Assembly (NCBI GenBank): GCA_944320305.1
Contig: CALUGW010000040.1
Span: 124,001-188,000 of the forward strand
Origin: an uncultured Prevotella sp.
GTDB lineage: Bacteria > Bacteroidota > Bacteroidia > Bacteroidales > Bacteroidaceae
DNA: 64,000 nt
Reading direction: 5' to 3'
Numbering within the stretch: the stretch's first letter is position 1; every line of letters starts with the position of its first letter. Below are positions 34,729 to 43,545 of the stretch, piece by piece. The notes beneath the pieces are model-generated. The model searched no databases and was not told where the DNA came from. It saw only the letters and a list, made by a program, of their open reading frames with translations. The position numbers and the translations under genes are program-made.

Positions 34729-37418
34729 CTTCTGCTCCTTTTAATCATTGTCCGTATCTTATTGTTAAACTCTCCACAGGCCATGACTTGCTCAATATTC
34801 ACTCGCATTCTACGCCTCCAGCAATCCACGTCACCCGAGCCATGAACGGCCTGTCTACACCTTGCCCCTTTGTCACATAAAACAGGATCCATGGACAACC
34901 AGTCATCAATAGACAAGACGCACAACATCGACGGACAGTACAGGTGGCGCGCAATGATTTCCTCGGCAATCCCCGCAGGCAGATCCGTCGGCGCAATACC
35001 GTCCTTTTGCAACATTTGCGAATAAAAACGCTGAGTCTTTCTGTGATCGCTTCTCCACCAGACACGCAGCGGTGGCATCCCAAGCGTGGAAATTGTCGCA
35101 ACACTCAGATACCGGTTGGCGTTAAGCGGCGTGAATTCCAGACCAGGCATCTTGGGCTTTACCTGTATGTCAAAAGCCAACATACGCAGGTCTCGCAATA
35201 CAGGGGCTATAATCTCTGGTATTTTCCCCATGCCATCGGCACACACGAGCAGCGTGGTGTCGCTAAAGATGCCTGAAAGATTACGGAAGCCGCATTCAGC
35301 CCAGAGACTGTTGTTGCGCTGGAAATAATAATCATAATACAAACGCATGAACGCCCCTCTGTCATCGTCGCTCAAGGCATTATAGACAAATTCCCTGTAA
35401 GCATAAATCCTCGGATGATACATGCCTGACCTGAGAGCGTCTTCAACAAACAAAACGTTTTCAACCAAACGGAGCAATCCGTCGCGAATCCAAATGCTGT
35501 TCTCGTCTGTCCTGCCGGAAAAGTATTCGTTAATCTTGGCTTGTGTGTCATAATCATGCCTCAACTCGTACATTCCATACCGCCGGACATCAAGAAAGTG
35601 AGTCTTGACATATTGGGAATGTGCGCCAAAGAGCCTGTTCAGCAGGGTGTCATTGATAAAAGGCTTTGTAAAGAACTCCTTTCTGAACTTCAATCCACAC
35701 TGTTCTATTTCACCTGGCGAATATGGCAACGATGGTATAAAATGCCCCAACACCCCGTTTGTCGCCGAACCGTTGAGCACCCAGTTCAAGAAATATTCTT
35801 TGACATTGTTCAAGCAAACTCCGTCGAAGTATTTACCGATATGCTGGAAACGCCTTTGCCACCAATTGTTACCACTTCGGCTTGCAGCGTGCCAATCGCA
35901 GACAGGCACTTCAAGTTTCTTTCCAAACTTATGCTGTTCGTCAGGTTTCACACCGACGTTCAGCCCGTGAACGAACAGTTTGGGATTCATCCAAACCTCA
36001 ACACTGTGCTCCGCGATGCGTTCAGAGACATCACACATAAGGAAAATGCCTTTAGAACGTGCATATTCACTTGTCCTTTCCAATTGCATATGCAAATGGT
36101 ACTGCACGTAATAAATAAAATCGGCGTCAGCCTTGTTTGCCTCAAGAAATGTATCGACCAGCTTGTCGTCATAGGAAGAAAGATCCGGCCACTTGTGAAA
36201 ATCATGAGTGGAATTCAATTTCGACAATATGCAAAACGCAGCATAAGCAGGAAGCCAATATGAATTTGAACTGACAAAACGCTTGTAATCGTCATCGTTC
36301 TCCACAAACGTCCTGCCGCCTGTAAACAAATGATGCAAATAAGACAATTTCAGCTTCCTCACAGACTCAGCATCAATTACATCCGTCATGCCAAGTTCCG
36401 CAAAACGGTTACGGAATTCTGACAGCAAGGCACTGTCTGACTGTGCGCCGACAGCCTCGAGGTCGATATAAACAGGGTCTATTGCATGAACAGAAATGAC
36501 GCTGAGTGGAGTTGATCCGGTTCCAGCATATTCACCAATGTCATTTATCGGCTGCAGCGACAGAACTTTCATGCCTGTACGCTCCGCCCAATCCACAACA
36601 AGTTTTAAAAGTCCAAAATCTCCTGCGCCGCAAGAATGCCCGCCAATAAGCGAAAGAACAGACAATGAAACACCTGAAGCCCGCCATGCTTGGGCTTTGG
36701 TTCTGAACATTCCTCCATTTATGACATGAACGACCTGGTCATGTGGTCCACGACAGTCGTATGAACGATTGTCTCCATCCTCCCAATCAAGCAAATCTCC
36801 AGTTTCATTATCAACCGTCACATATTTATATTCAAAGTACGCTCCAACCGCCACGGCATTTACAGACAACACCCACATGGATTGTCCGGCATATTGCATC
36901 ATAATATAGCGCGAGGCATTCCAACTTCCCAAAGCCGGATGACTGCCGCACAATGCCACAGACTGCCCCTTGCGCAATTGCGGTGCTGACACATAGAAAA
37001 GCAATGTCCTGCCATACAGTACGATTTGTTTGAGCGCAAACCGCTCGCTCAAGACTCCGTGAACTGACGTTTGGTAAGCGTTAGTGAAAAGATATAGTTC
37101 GTCAGGAATATCACGCCAGGCGTCATTCATAACATAAGACAAGGATTGCCTGAATGGCACAAGCCTGGGAATAAGGCCCCATTCGCGTCTTGTCACTTTT
37201 CCATCGCTGTTTCTGACCTCGTAAATATATTTGAACAACGTTATCCTGTCACCTGAAGAATCCAATGCCATCGATTCAATCCACCAATACCGACCGTCAT
37301 CGGTATTCATTGGTATTTCAATTCGCCGCATCTTTCCCTTGGAAGTCACATACTCAATGGTAACATATAATTGTTCTCCCCATCGGGTTATGTACTGCAG
37401 GCAAAATCTAAGTTTCAT
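34725..37418 (-). CDS. GH77 (4-alpha-glucanotransferase)-like protein with two CBM20 domains and a degenerate active site
   Basis: The 897-residue protein has the layout of Bacteroidetes MalQ: CBM20-like starch-binding domains at about 1-125 and 130-250 (VALCGSHPALGSWNASRYIM), then a GH77 barrel (LSLIGGHSCGAGDFGLLKLV, KVLSLQPINDI). The catalytic motifs are lost. RIDH reads CLNN (residues 535-538), so the nucleophile Asp is Asn537. GEDLG reads ADGMG, so the acid/base Glu is Asp728. THDM reads TLGM, so the third Asp is Gly780. DSYPY, which usually lies near the start of the barrel, reads GSTPL. The fold-supporting parts remain and the frame is intact over 2.7 kb, so this is a maintained protein, probably a glucan-binding non-enzyme. 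First gene of the run gph-truA-DMT. Confidence 0.88.
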   Translation of the reverse strand: MKLRFCLQYITRWGEQLYVTIEYVTSKGKMRRIEIPMNTDDGRYWWIESMALDSSGDRITLFKYIYEVRNSDGKVTRREWGLIPRLVPFRQSLSYVMNDAWRDIPDELYLFTNAYQTSVHGVLSERFALKQIVLYGRTLLFYVSAPQLRKGQSVALCGSHPALGSWNASRYIMMQYAGQSMWVLSVNAVAVGAYFEYKYVTVDNETGDLLDWEDGDNRSYDCRGPHDQVVHVINGGMFRTKAQAWRASGVSLSVLSLIGGHSCGAGDFGLLKLVVDWAERTGMKVLSLQPINDIGEYAGTGSTPLSVISVHAIDPVYIDLEAVGAQSDSALLSEFRNRFAELGMTDVIDAESVRKLKLSYLHHLFTGGRTFVENDDDYKRFVSSNSYWLPAYAAFCILSKLNSTHDFHKWPDLSSYDDKLVDTFLEANKADADFIYYVQYHLHMQLERTSEYARSKGIFLMCDVSERIAEHSVEVWMNPKLFVHGLNVGVKPDEQHKFGKKLEVPVCDWHAASRSGNNWWQRRFQHIGKYFDGVCLNNVKEYFLNWVLNGSATNGVLGHFIPSLPYSPGEIEQCGLKFRKEFFTKPFINDTLLNRLFGAHSQYVKTHFLDVRRYGMYELRHDYDTQAKINEYFSGRTDENSIWIRDGLLRLVENVLFVEDALRSGMYHPRIYAYREFVYNALSDDDRGAFMRLYYDYYFQRNNSLWAECGFRNLSGIFSDTTLLVCADGMGKIPEIIAPVLRDLRMLAFDIQVKPKMPGLEFTPLNANRYLSVATISTLGMPPLRVWWRSDHRKTQRFYSQMLQKDGIAPTDLPAGIAEEIIARHLYCPSMLCVLSIDDWLSMDPVLCDKGARCRQAVHGSGDVDCWRRRMRVNIEQVMACGEFNNKIRTMIKRSRR

Positions 37419-37442
37419 CCATCAAAATCAATTTTGTCAATG

Positions 37443-37458
37443 CAAAATTACAAAATTA
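37443..37458 (-). promoter_or_regulatory. possible -7 elements of the GH77-like operon
   Basis: Two adjacent TAATTTTG copies on the minus strand (37443-37450 and 37451-37458) fit TAnnTTTG; no well-spaced TTTG is seen. They are 25-40 bp ahead of the ATG at 37418. Confidence 0.4.
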
Positions 37459-37571
37459 TGTGTTACAAAAGGCATGTTTCACTTGAAAGTATCAAATTGG
37501 AGATAAAGAATAATGCGTCATCAACCGGGCAACACACCAACGACATAAAAGGCATCCTAAATATAAGATTG

Positions 37572-38096
37572 CTACTCATCTGTCGTTTTAAGAATAACGC
37601 TTGTCGCTCCTATGGTAAATAGTGTTCCGTTTTCTATCACACGCTTCTCTCTGTCACCCAGAATTTCGTTATTGACAAAAGTTCCGGTATTGCTTGGCCC
37701 ATCGCGAAGAACATAGCGCAGACGATGATTTTTGTCATAGCCAACATTAATTATGCAATGTCTCGTATCAATGCTGGGGTCGTTTGTCTCAATTGGCGTA
37801 TTGATATTGTTGCCTTTCATATAACGTCCAATAACATTATCACCCAACTTAAGAGGAATGACCTGCTTATAATGGAACACGTTTTCAATGACGACAATTG
37901 CGCCAAAATCACTGTCCTGCAAATTATCATCAACATTCTCGTCTTTTTGCAAAGCACGCAACTTGGACGTTCCTATCCTTATGCCGAATTGTTTGCCGCA
38001 AGCATCGCATACGAAAACCAGAGACTGCCCCTGGTCATATTTCGTCTCATCGAAAACAATATAATTATCGCATTTGGGGCATCTTATTCTTTTCAT
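37572..38096 (-). CDS. zinc-ribbon and FHA-domain protein
   Basis: The 174-residue cytoplasmic protein starts with a zinc ribbon (C6, C9, C30, C33 in CPKC and CDAC) and has a C-terminal FHA domain from about residue 85. FHA features are GDNVIGRYMKGNNI (the conserved GR), SIDTRHCIINV (S..H) and NTGTFVNNEIL (the N-G strand). FHA domains bind phosphothreonine, so a Ser/Thr kinase partner is expected but none is in the window. Its start overlaps the stop of the HU-SPOR gene by 4 bp (ATGA), so the two are probably translated together. Confidence 0.88.
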   Translation of the reverse strand: MKRIRCPKCDNYIVFDETKYDQGQSLVFVCDACGKQFGIRIGTSKLRALQKDENVDDNLQDSDFGAIVVIENVFHYKQVIPLKLGDNVIGRYMKGNNINTPIETNDPSIDTRHCIINVGYDKNHRLRYVLRDGPSNTGTFVNNEILGDREKRVIENGTLFTIGATSVILKTTDE

Positions 38097-39151
38097 TTCT
38101 TAATCTTATAAACCCAAGCTTGTTCAAAATACCTGTTTCCTTTTTTTGAAAGCAATGTGTCGAAAGCATCCGACTCTTCCCCATAATTGCCGTAAACGAC
38201 TCTCACTATGTCATTGCTTATATAGACACGCGCTCCGTTAACCCCATTATTATCTAATTCTTCTACAAATGCCTTTGCATTTTTTGAAGTAATGCGGCTG
38301 GCAAGAACAATACAATACCTATATTCGCTTTTTTCAATCGGCTTCTTTTCATTTACCTCTACTTTTTCGCACACTGTCTCATTTTTCTCTTTATGAGCAG
38401 TGTCTGCCATAGCAACAGCATTCACCTGATCATTTTGACGCGCACCAATCTGTCCGGCGCCAGTGGTCTCCACGGATTTGTTTTCCACAATACGCTGGAA
38501 TCCTGCAACATTCACATTCGGATGATAACTGTTTGATATCGGCGGAGCAATAAGCAAGAAGCATATTACAGCTGCCGCCGCAGCAACAATATTTCGAATC
38601 CATGACACTTTGATTTTTATAAAATCCTTATCGATGGAATCGAGAGCTTCAACAGCAGACAGGACATCCTCTTTTTCTTTTAGAATTTGCTTTTTGTCCA
38701 GGATTTTCGTGGCATCTCCCTCGGCTGTCACATTGGTGCTCTTCATCTCGAAAGCCCCCAAGCCATATAGCCATGGCGTCAAAACTCCAGCCTCACATGG
38801 CTCGAACTGCATACCGCCATCCTCGCCAAGATATAAAACGCCGAGATCGTTCAGCTCGTAACTTCCTTCATTCTGAATGTGTTGCTTCAGCTCGTTGACT
38901 TCGCTTTCTATCTTGCCCACCGCATCGGGATAACTTATGTCGTAGGCTTCGACATACGACTGTGCCAAAAGCGAGTCGTTCATTTTGAGATGCGGATTAA
39001 AGCCCAACGTCCTCAATGGGGGCAGAAAGAGCCTCTCTTCCTCATCATAATGCGCAGGCACGTGATGAGCGACAAATCCTCCCAAACCAGGAACGATGAC
39101 ACATTCATATTTGAGAAGTAAAATCTCTATATGTTTTTCCAATTTTATCAC
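38093..39151 (-). CDS. HU-CCDC81 and SPOR domain membrane protein
   Basis: The 352-residue protein begins with the bacterial HU-CCDC81 domain (KHIEILLLKYECVIVPGLGG, residues 1-130), has a single transmembrane segment at about 185-203 (IRNIVAAAAAVICFLLIAPP), and ends with a SPOR domain at about 275-350. SPOR domains bind denuded septal peptidoglycan, while the HU-like domain lies on the cytoplasmic side. Such proteins are common in Bacteroidetes and may link the wall to a cytoplasmic partner. The FHA gene follows with a 4-bp overlap. Confidence 0.9.
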   Translation of the reverse strand: MIKLEKHIEILLLKYECVIVPGLGGFVAHHVPAHYDEEERLFLPPLRTLGFNPHLKMNDSLLAQSYVEAYDISYPDAVGKIESEVNELKQHIQNEGSYELNDLGVLYLGEDGGMQFEPCEAGVLTPWLYGLGAFEMKSTNVTAEGDATKILDKKQILKEKEDVLSAVEALDSIDKDFIKIKVSWIRNIVAAAAAVICFLLIAPPISNSYHPNVNVAGFQRIVENKSVETTGAGQIGARQNDQVNAVAMADTAHKEKNETVCEKVEVNEKKPIEKSEYRYCIVLASRITSKNAKAFVEELDNNGVNGARVYISNDIVRVVYGNYGEESDAFDTLLSKKGNRYFEQAWVYKIKK

Positions 39152-39156
39152 AAATG

Positions 39157-39164
39157 CAAAATTA
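39157..39164 (-). promoter_or_regulatory. -7 element upstream of the HU-SPOR gene
   Basis: TAATTTTG on the minus strand, 6 bp from the ATG at 39151; TTTG at 39189-39192 is 24 bp upstream, a little long. If used, the mRNA would be nearly leaderless. Confidence 0.4.
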
Positions 39165-39238
39165 CATGATTTTCACGAAACCGACAAGCAAATTAAATAC
39201 AAAATAATAAAAACGTTTCTCATTTCAAATATATTTAT

Positions 39239-39246
39239 TACATTTG
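39239..39246 (+). promoter_or_regulatory. -7 element upstream of rfbC
   Basis: TACATTTG fits TAnnTTTG, 25 bp ahead of the ATG at 39271; 19 bp upstream is TTTC (39216-39219). Confidence 0.5.
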
Positions 39247-39270
39247 CAACGCTAAAATATTCTTGAAATC

Positions 39271-39816
39271 ATGGAGTATATTGAAACAGAAATAAAAGGG
39301 GTGTTTATTCTGGAGCCTAAGGTTTTTAAGGATTCCAGGGGATATTTTTTTGAGGCATGGAAGCGTGAGGAATTTGAAAACATTGTGGGCAAAGTCAATT
39401 TCATACAAGATAACGAGTCGAAATCGAGCTATGGTGTGCTCCGCGGGCTTCATTATCAGAAAGGAGCATTTTCTCAAGCCAAGCTGGTACGTGTCATAAT
39501 GGGGTGCGTGTTAGACGTAGCTGTTGACTTGCGCAAAGACAGCGATACATTCGGAAAATATGTGATGGTTGAATTAAGCGGCGAAAACAAGCGCCAGTTG
39601 TTCATTCCCCGCGGCTTTGCCCATGGCTTTTTGGTCAAGAGCAAAGAGGCGGTGTTTACTTATAAGGTAGACAATGTGTACGCGCCTCAGGCTGAAGCAA
39701 GCGTCAGATTTGACGACCCCGACCTGGGTATCAAATGGCCAATTGACCCGTCATCAGTCATTCTGAGTCCCAAGGACATGGACGGCACGCCTTTCAAGGA
39801 TGCAGAATTCTTTTGA
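39271..39816 (+). CDS. rfbC: dTDP-4-dehydrorhamnose 3,5-epimerase
   Basis: RfbC/RmlC makes dTDP-4-keto-L-rhamnose, a step to dTDP-L-rhamnose for surface glycans. The 181-residue cupin has the conserved VFILEPKVFKDSRGYFFEAW, FIQDNESKSSYGVLRGLHYQ (catalytic His in LRGLHYQ), QLFIPRGFAHGF and the Asp of FDDPDLGIKWPI. rfbA, rfbB and rfbD are not nearby. ugd follows after 24 bp. Confidence 0.95.
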   Translation: MEYIETEIKGVFILEPKVFKDSRGYFFEAWKREEFENIVGKVNFIQDNESKSSYGVLRGLHYQKGAFSQAKLVRVIMGCVLDVAVDLRKDSDTFGKYVMVELSGENKRQLFIPRGFAHGFLVKSKEAVFTYKVDNVYAPQAEASVRFDDPDLGIKWPIDPSSVILSPKDMDGTPFKDAEFF

Positions 39817-39840
39817 AAACAATCATAAAGCAATCTTAAA

Positions 39841-41157
39841 ATGAATGTTGCAATTGTCGGTACAGGATATGTCGGACTTGTATCTGGGGCTTGTTTTGCA
39901 GACACTGGCGTAAACGTGACATGCGTTGACGTTAATGAAGAAAAAATCAAGTCGCTGCAGAACGGCATAATACCAATATATGAGCCGGGGCTAGATGAGC
40001 TTGTCTTGAAGAACTCACGCGCAGGCAGGTTAACGTTTACAACAGACCTGGCGTCTGTCCTGAATGAGCAGGAGATTGTCTTTTCTGCCGTAGGAACTCC
40101 GCCAGACGAAGACGGAAGCGCAGATTTGAATTATGTGCTGGAGGTGGCCAGAACCATTGGACGGAATCTTAACAAATATATTGTCGTCGTGACCAAAAGT
40201 ACCGTACCGGTGGGAACGGCCGGAAAAGTGCGCGACACAATTCAGGCAGAACTTGACAAACGCGGCGTGAGAGTAAAATTCGATGTGGCAAGTAACCCTG
40301 AATTTCTGAAAGAAGGCAACGCTATCAAGGATTTCATGTCTCCCGACCGTGTTGTCGTCGGGGTTGACAGTGAGCAGGCGCGCAAAATAATGACAAAGCT
40401 GTACAAGCCGTTTCTGGTCAACAACTTCCGTGTCATATTCATGGACATACCGTCTGCAGAAATGACCAAGTATGCGGCAAACTCTATGCTCGCCACGAGA
40501 ATTTCATTTATGAACGATATTGCCAATCTGTGCGAACTTGTGGGCGCCGATGTGAACATGGTGCGTGCCGGCATCGGGTCTGACACCCGCATCGGAAGAA
40601 AATTCCTATATGCTGGCTGCGGCTATGGCGGCTCATGCTTTCCCAAAGACGTCAAGGCACTCATCAAGACTGCCGACGACAACGGCTACTCGATGGAAGT
40701 GCTCAAAGCCGTTGAGCGCGTGAACGAGAGGCAAAAGGGGATTCTGTTTGACAAGCTCCGCCGGGCATACGGCGGTGAAAGCCTCAAGGGGAAAACCATC
40801 GCACTGTGGGGGCTGGCGTTCAAGCCTGAGACCGACGACATGAGGGAGAGCACGGCACTTGTCATCATACGCCTGCTCCTTGAGGCCGGTTGCATTGTCA
40901 GGGCCTACGACCCTGTCGCAATGAAAGAATGCAGGCGCATCATGGGCGACAGAATCACATACAGCAAGGATCTGTATGACGCGACTCTCAACGCCGACGC
41001 ACTGCTGCTGCTGACAGAATGGAAAGAATTCCGCCTGCCGGCCTGGATGGTAATCAAAAAATCAATGAGACGGCCATTAATTATCGACGGGCGCAACATT
41101 CTTGACTCAGAGGAACTGGCAGAAGCCGGTTTTGAATATCATTGTATTGGCAAATGA
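39841..41157 (+). CDS. ugd: UDP-glucose 6-dehydrogenase
   Basis: The enzyme oxidises UDP-glucose to UDP-glucuronate with two NAD+. The 438-residue protein starts MNVAIVGTGYVGLVSGACFA (Rossmann motif GxGYVG), then FDVASNPEFLKEGNAIKDF, and the catalytic cysteine in YGGSCFPKDVKAL. The dimer and C-terminal UDP-binding parts are complete (GLAFKPETDDMRES). It sits between rfbC and a DUF4738 lipoprotein, whose ATG overlaps its stop. Confidence 0.96.
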   Translation: MNVAIVGTGYVGLVSGACFADTGVNVTCVDVNEEKIKSLQNGIIPIYEPGLDELVLKNSRAGRLTFTTDLASVLNEQEIVFSAVGTPPDEDGSADLNYVLEVARTIGRNLNKYIVVVTKSTVPVGTAGKVRDTIQAELDKRGVRVKFDVASNPEFLKEGNAIKDFMSPDRVVVGVDSEQARKIMTKLYKPFLVNNFRVIFMDIPSAEMTKYAANSMLATRISFMNDIANLCELVGADVNMVRAGIGSDTRIGRKFLYAGCGYGGSCFPKDVKALIKTADDNGYSMEVLKAVERVNERQKGILFDKLRRAYGGESLKGKTIALWGLAFKPETDDMRESTALVIIRLLLEAGCIVRAYDPVAMKECRRIMGDRITYSKDLYDATLNADALLLLTEWKEFRLPAWMVIKKSMRRPLIIDGRNILDSEELAEAGFEYHCIGK

Positions 41158-41963
41158 CCATGTCACGCATAAGCACAATCATGCTGCTTGCCGTTTCCCT
41201 GTTGGCCACATCTTGCCATCAAGAGAGAGCCGGCTTGCAGACAGACGGCGGCCGTGGCGGCGACAAGGCAAAAAAGATGTTTCAAGGAATCTGGATTGAC
41301 ATGGATTCTGAAAACATTGTGTTCAAAGTTGAGGGCGACTCCATCTTTTATCCCGACAACACCGCCCTGCCTGCCGTCTACAAGATTGTCGCCGACACGC
41401 TGATAATCGGCAACAAGGGGTTGCGCTATCCCATCCGAAAGCAAACGGACAATGCATTCTGGTTCACGAACCCTGCCGGTGAGACCATCAGACTGAAAAA
41501 GGGTGACAACTCCAACAACGAGCTGGCATTTGCCGACGACAAGCCGCAGGTGCTGACGCTGGCAAGTGTTTTGAAGAAAGACACCGTAGTTATGTATGAG
41601 GGTGAGCGCTACCACTGCTATGTGGCGATAAACCCCACAAAATATAAAGTCGTAAGAAAGTCGTTCAATGACGACGGCGTCGAGATATCAAACATCTACT
41701 ACGACAATATAATACACGTCAGCGTGTTTCACGGGGCGGAGAAGCTGTACTCCCGAGACTTCAGAAAGTCCATGTTCGCAAAGTTCGTGCCAAAGAACTT
41801 CCTGTCACAGGCCGTGCTGAACGACATTGACTACAACAAGACAGACAAAGACGGAATACACTTCAACGTCACCTTGTGCATTCCAGATGTGGCCAGCTGC
41901 TATTTGCTGGATGCGAACATCTCGTTTGCCGGAAAGATGACACTTGAAGTGAAAGAATACTGA
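41154..41963 (+). CDS. DUF4738-type lipoprotein
   Basis: The 269-residue protein has a lipoprotein signal (STIMLLAVSLLATSCHQE) and a beta-rich body with KKMFQGIWIDMDSENIVFKV, YKIVADTLIIGNK and RYHCYVAINPTKYKV. This is the DUF4738 pattern seen in Prevotella and related genera; function unknown. The ATG at 41154 overlaps the ugd stop (ATGA); the next Met at 41160 is also possible. It converges with nudC, only 5 bp apart. Confidence 0.78.
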   Translation: MTMSRISTIMLLAVSLLATSCHQERAGLQTDGGRGGDKAKKMFQGIWIDMDSENIVFKVEGDSIFYPDNTALPAVYKIVADTLIIGNKGLRYPIRKQTDNAFWFTNPAGETIRLKKGDNSNNELAFADDKPQVLTLASVLKKDTVVMYEGERYHCYVAINPTKYKVVRKSFNDDGVEISNIYYDNIIHVSVFHGAEKLYSRDFRKSMFAKFVPKNFLSQAVLNDIDYNKTDKDGIHFNVTLCIPDVASCYLLDANISFAGKMTLEVKEY

Positions 41964-41968
41964 CGGAA

Positions 41969-42748
41969 TCACTTTGCGGAAGCCTCATCGAGCCATGCGT
42001 CAATCAGCCTTCGGGCTATCGACAGCTTCTCCGGCATCTGGGGCATGTCGTCTATGCCGAACCACGCGCCGGCGCTTAGCTCAGACTTCTGCAGCCTCAA
42101 TGTGCCGCCCGCATAGTCAGCGTTGAAGCCTATCATCAGGCCGCAAGGATACGGCCACGGCTGGCTTCCGAAATAGCGCAGGTTCTTTATCTCGAGTCCT
42201 GTCTCCTCCTTCACCTCGCGGTGCACCGCCTCCTCGAGAGTCTCGCCTGTCTCAACAAAACCGGCCACGAGGCCGAAGAAACTGCCCCTGAAGTTCTTGG
42301 CATGCACCAGCAGAACGTCCTTGCCGCGGTGAACCAGGACAATGACCGCAGGCGAAAGCTGCGGCCACACCTCTTTCCCGCACTTGCTGCAGATCTTGCT
42401 GATGCTCGTGTGCATCTTCATCCCGGCGCCGCAAGCTCCGCAGAATCTTGAGTTCTCGTCCCAGTAGACAAGTTCGCGGCACTTCCCCGCTAGTTTATAT
42501 AATGTGTAAGGAAGCCTATAGTAACTTTGCCTGAGGTCGCACAGCTCATATCTCCCGCCGCCGTCCAGCGGATCCTGCACTCTCCAGGCGGCCGCCTCCG
42601 CGCCGTCAGGGGCGGTCACGCTAATCACGTTCGACACGGGCGGCAAATCCGCCGGAGGCTCCTCGCCCCGGGGTACGGCGTATGTTCCATCGGCCAGCCG
42701 CTCAAGCATGACCCCGTTGCGACAGAATATGAAATGATACCTCTTCAT
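41969..42748 (-). CDS. nudC: NAD(H)/NADPH pyrophosphatase (NudC-type Nudix hydrolase)
   Basis: NudC cleaves NADH to NMNH and AMP and can remove NAD caps from RNA. The 259-residue protein has the zinc ribbon (CGACG and CSKCG), the Nudix box GFVETGETLEEAVHREVKEE and the NudC-specific SQPWPYPCGLM motif just after it. Start is the ATG at 42748; an upstream GTG is in frame. It is last in the kdsB-trmN6-nudC run. Confidence 0.94.
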   Translation of the reverse strand: MKRYHFIFCRNGVMLERLADGTYAVPRGEEPPADLPPVSNVISVTAPDGAEAAAWRVQDPLDGGGRYELCDLRQSYYRLPYTLYKLAGKCRELVYWDENSRFCGACGAGMKMHTSISKICSKCGKEVWPQLSPAVIVLVHRGKDVLLVHAKNFRGSFFGLVAGFVETGETLEEAVHREVKEETGLEIKNLRYFGSQPWPYPCGLMIGFNADYAGGTLRLQKSELSAGAWFGIDDMPQMPEKLSIARRLIDAWLDEASAK

Positions 42749-42779
42749 CGGCACAGTCCGTTATTTTTTTGCGCGTGTG

Positions 42780-43466
42780 CTAAAGATAGAATTCCGAAAG
42801 CAAGTCATTGCAAGCGCCGCCGCCAAGCGCCATCTCATCCGCCACAGCACGCTGCGGCGTCTTTCTATAGGCCAGCAGCACGCGCTTCGGCGCTTTTCCC
42901 TCCGCCGTCCTGACAAGGCAGCTCCGCCGCAAGAAGAGACCTGCAAACGCAGCCGCCTCCTCAGCCCTCCCGAGGCTGTCTGACGGAATTATCAGAGAGA
43001 ACTCGCCGCCCGGCGAGAGCAGCCTGGCGGCATGGCGGAACAGCTCGCCGCAGCCGAGTGAGTCCGTGTGGCGGGCCAGCGTCCGCCTCGCGTCGGCACA
43101 CCTCAGCGAGCCGCTGAAGTAAGGTGGGTTGCAGACTATCGCGCCGAAGCTACCGCCCTCATAGCGCTGCAGGGCGCAATGCTTGACAGCCACCCTGCCG
43201 GCAAAGGGGGAGCAGGCGGCGTTGTCAGTCGCCTCCTCCGTCGCGCCGGCGTCGATGTCAATCGCCGTCACGGCAGCCAGCGGATAGCGCTGCGCCATCA
43301 TCAGTGCCACGACCCCCGTGCCCGTGCCGACGTCAAGAACGCTTGCGCCGGCCGTCTCCGGCAGCTCCGCCCAGGCTCCGAGCAGCACAGAGTCCGTGCC
43401 GACCTTCATCGCGCACTGCTCCTGCCTCACGGTGAACCTTTTGAAGCTGAAAAAACTGTTTGGCAT
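42780..43466 (-). CDS. trmN6: tRNA1(Val) adenine-37 N6-methyltransferase-like protein
   Basis: The 228-residue protein is a class I SAM-dependent methyltransferase with motif I SVLDVGTGTGVVALMM and the adenine N6 motif IVCNPPYFSGSL. The N-terminal FRFTVRQEQCAMKVGTDSVL pattern (here FKRFTVRQEQCAMKVGTDS) is that of E. coli YfiC/TrmN6. The tRNA substrate is taken from the family. It is 80 bp downstream of kdsB and 31 bp before nudC. Confidence 0.9.
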   Translation of the reverse strand: MPNSFFSFKRFTVRQEQCAMKVGTDSVLLGAWAELPETAGASVLDVGTGTGVVALMMAQRYPLAAVTAIDIDAGATEEATDNAACSPFAGRVAVKHCALQRYEGGSFGAIVCNPPYFSGSLRCADARRTLARHTDSLGCGELFRHAARLLSPGGEFSLIIPSDSLGRAEEAAAFAGLFLRRSCLVRTAEGKAPKRVLLAYRKTPQRAVADEMALGGGACNDLLSEFYL

Positions 43467-43545
43467 ACTAACCTTTTTTCATAAAATCCAACTCACGCCT
43501 CCCCGGACACGGGAAAGCGCCGACAAGACACAGCCGACTGAACAC

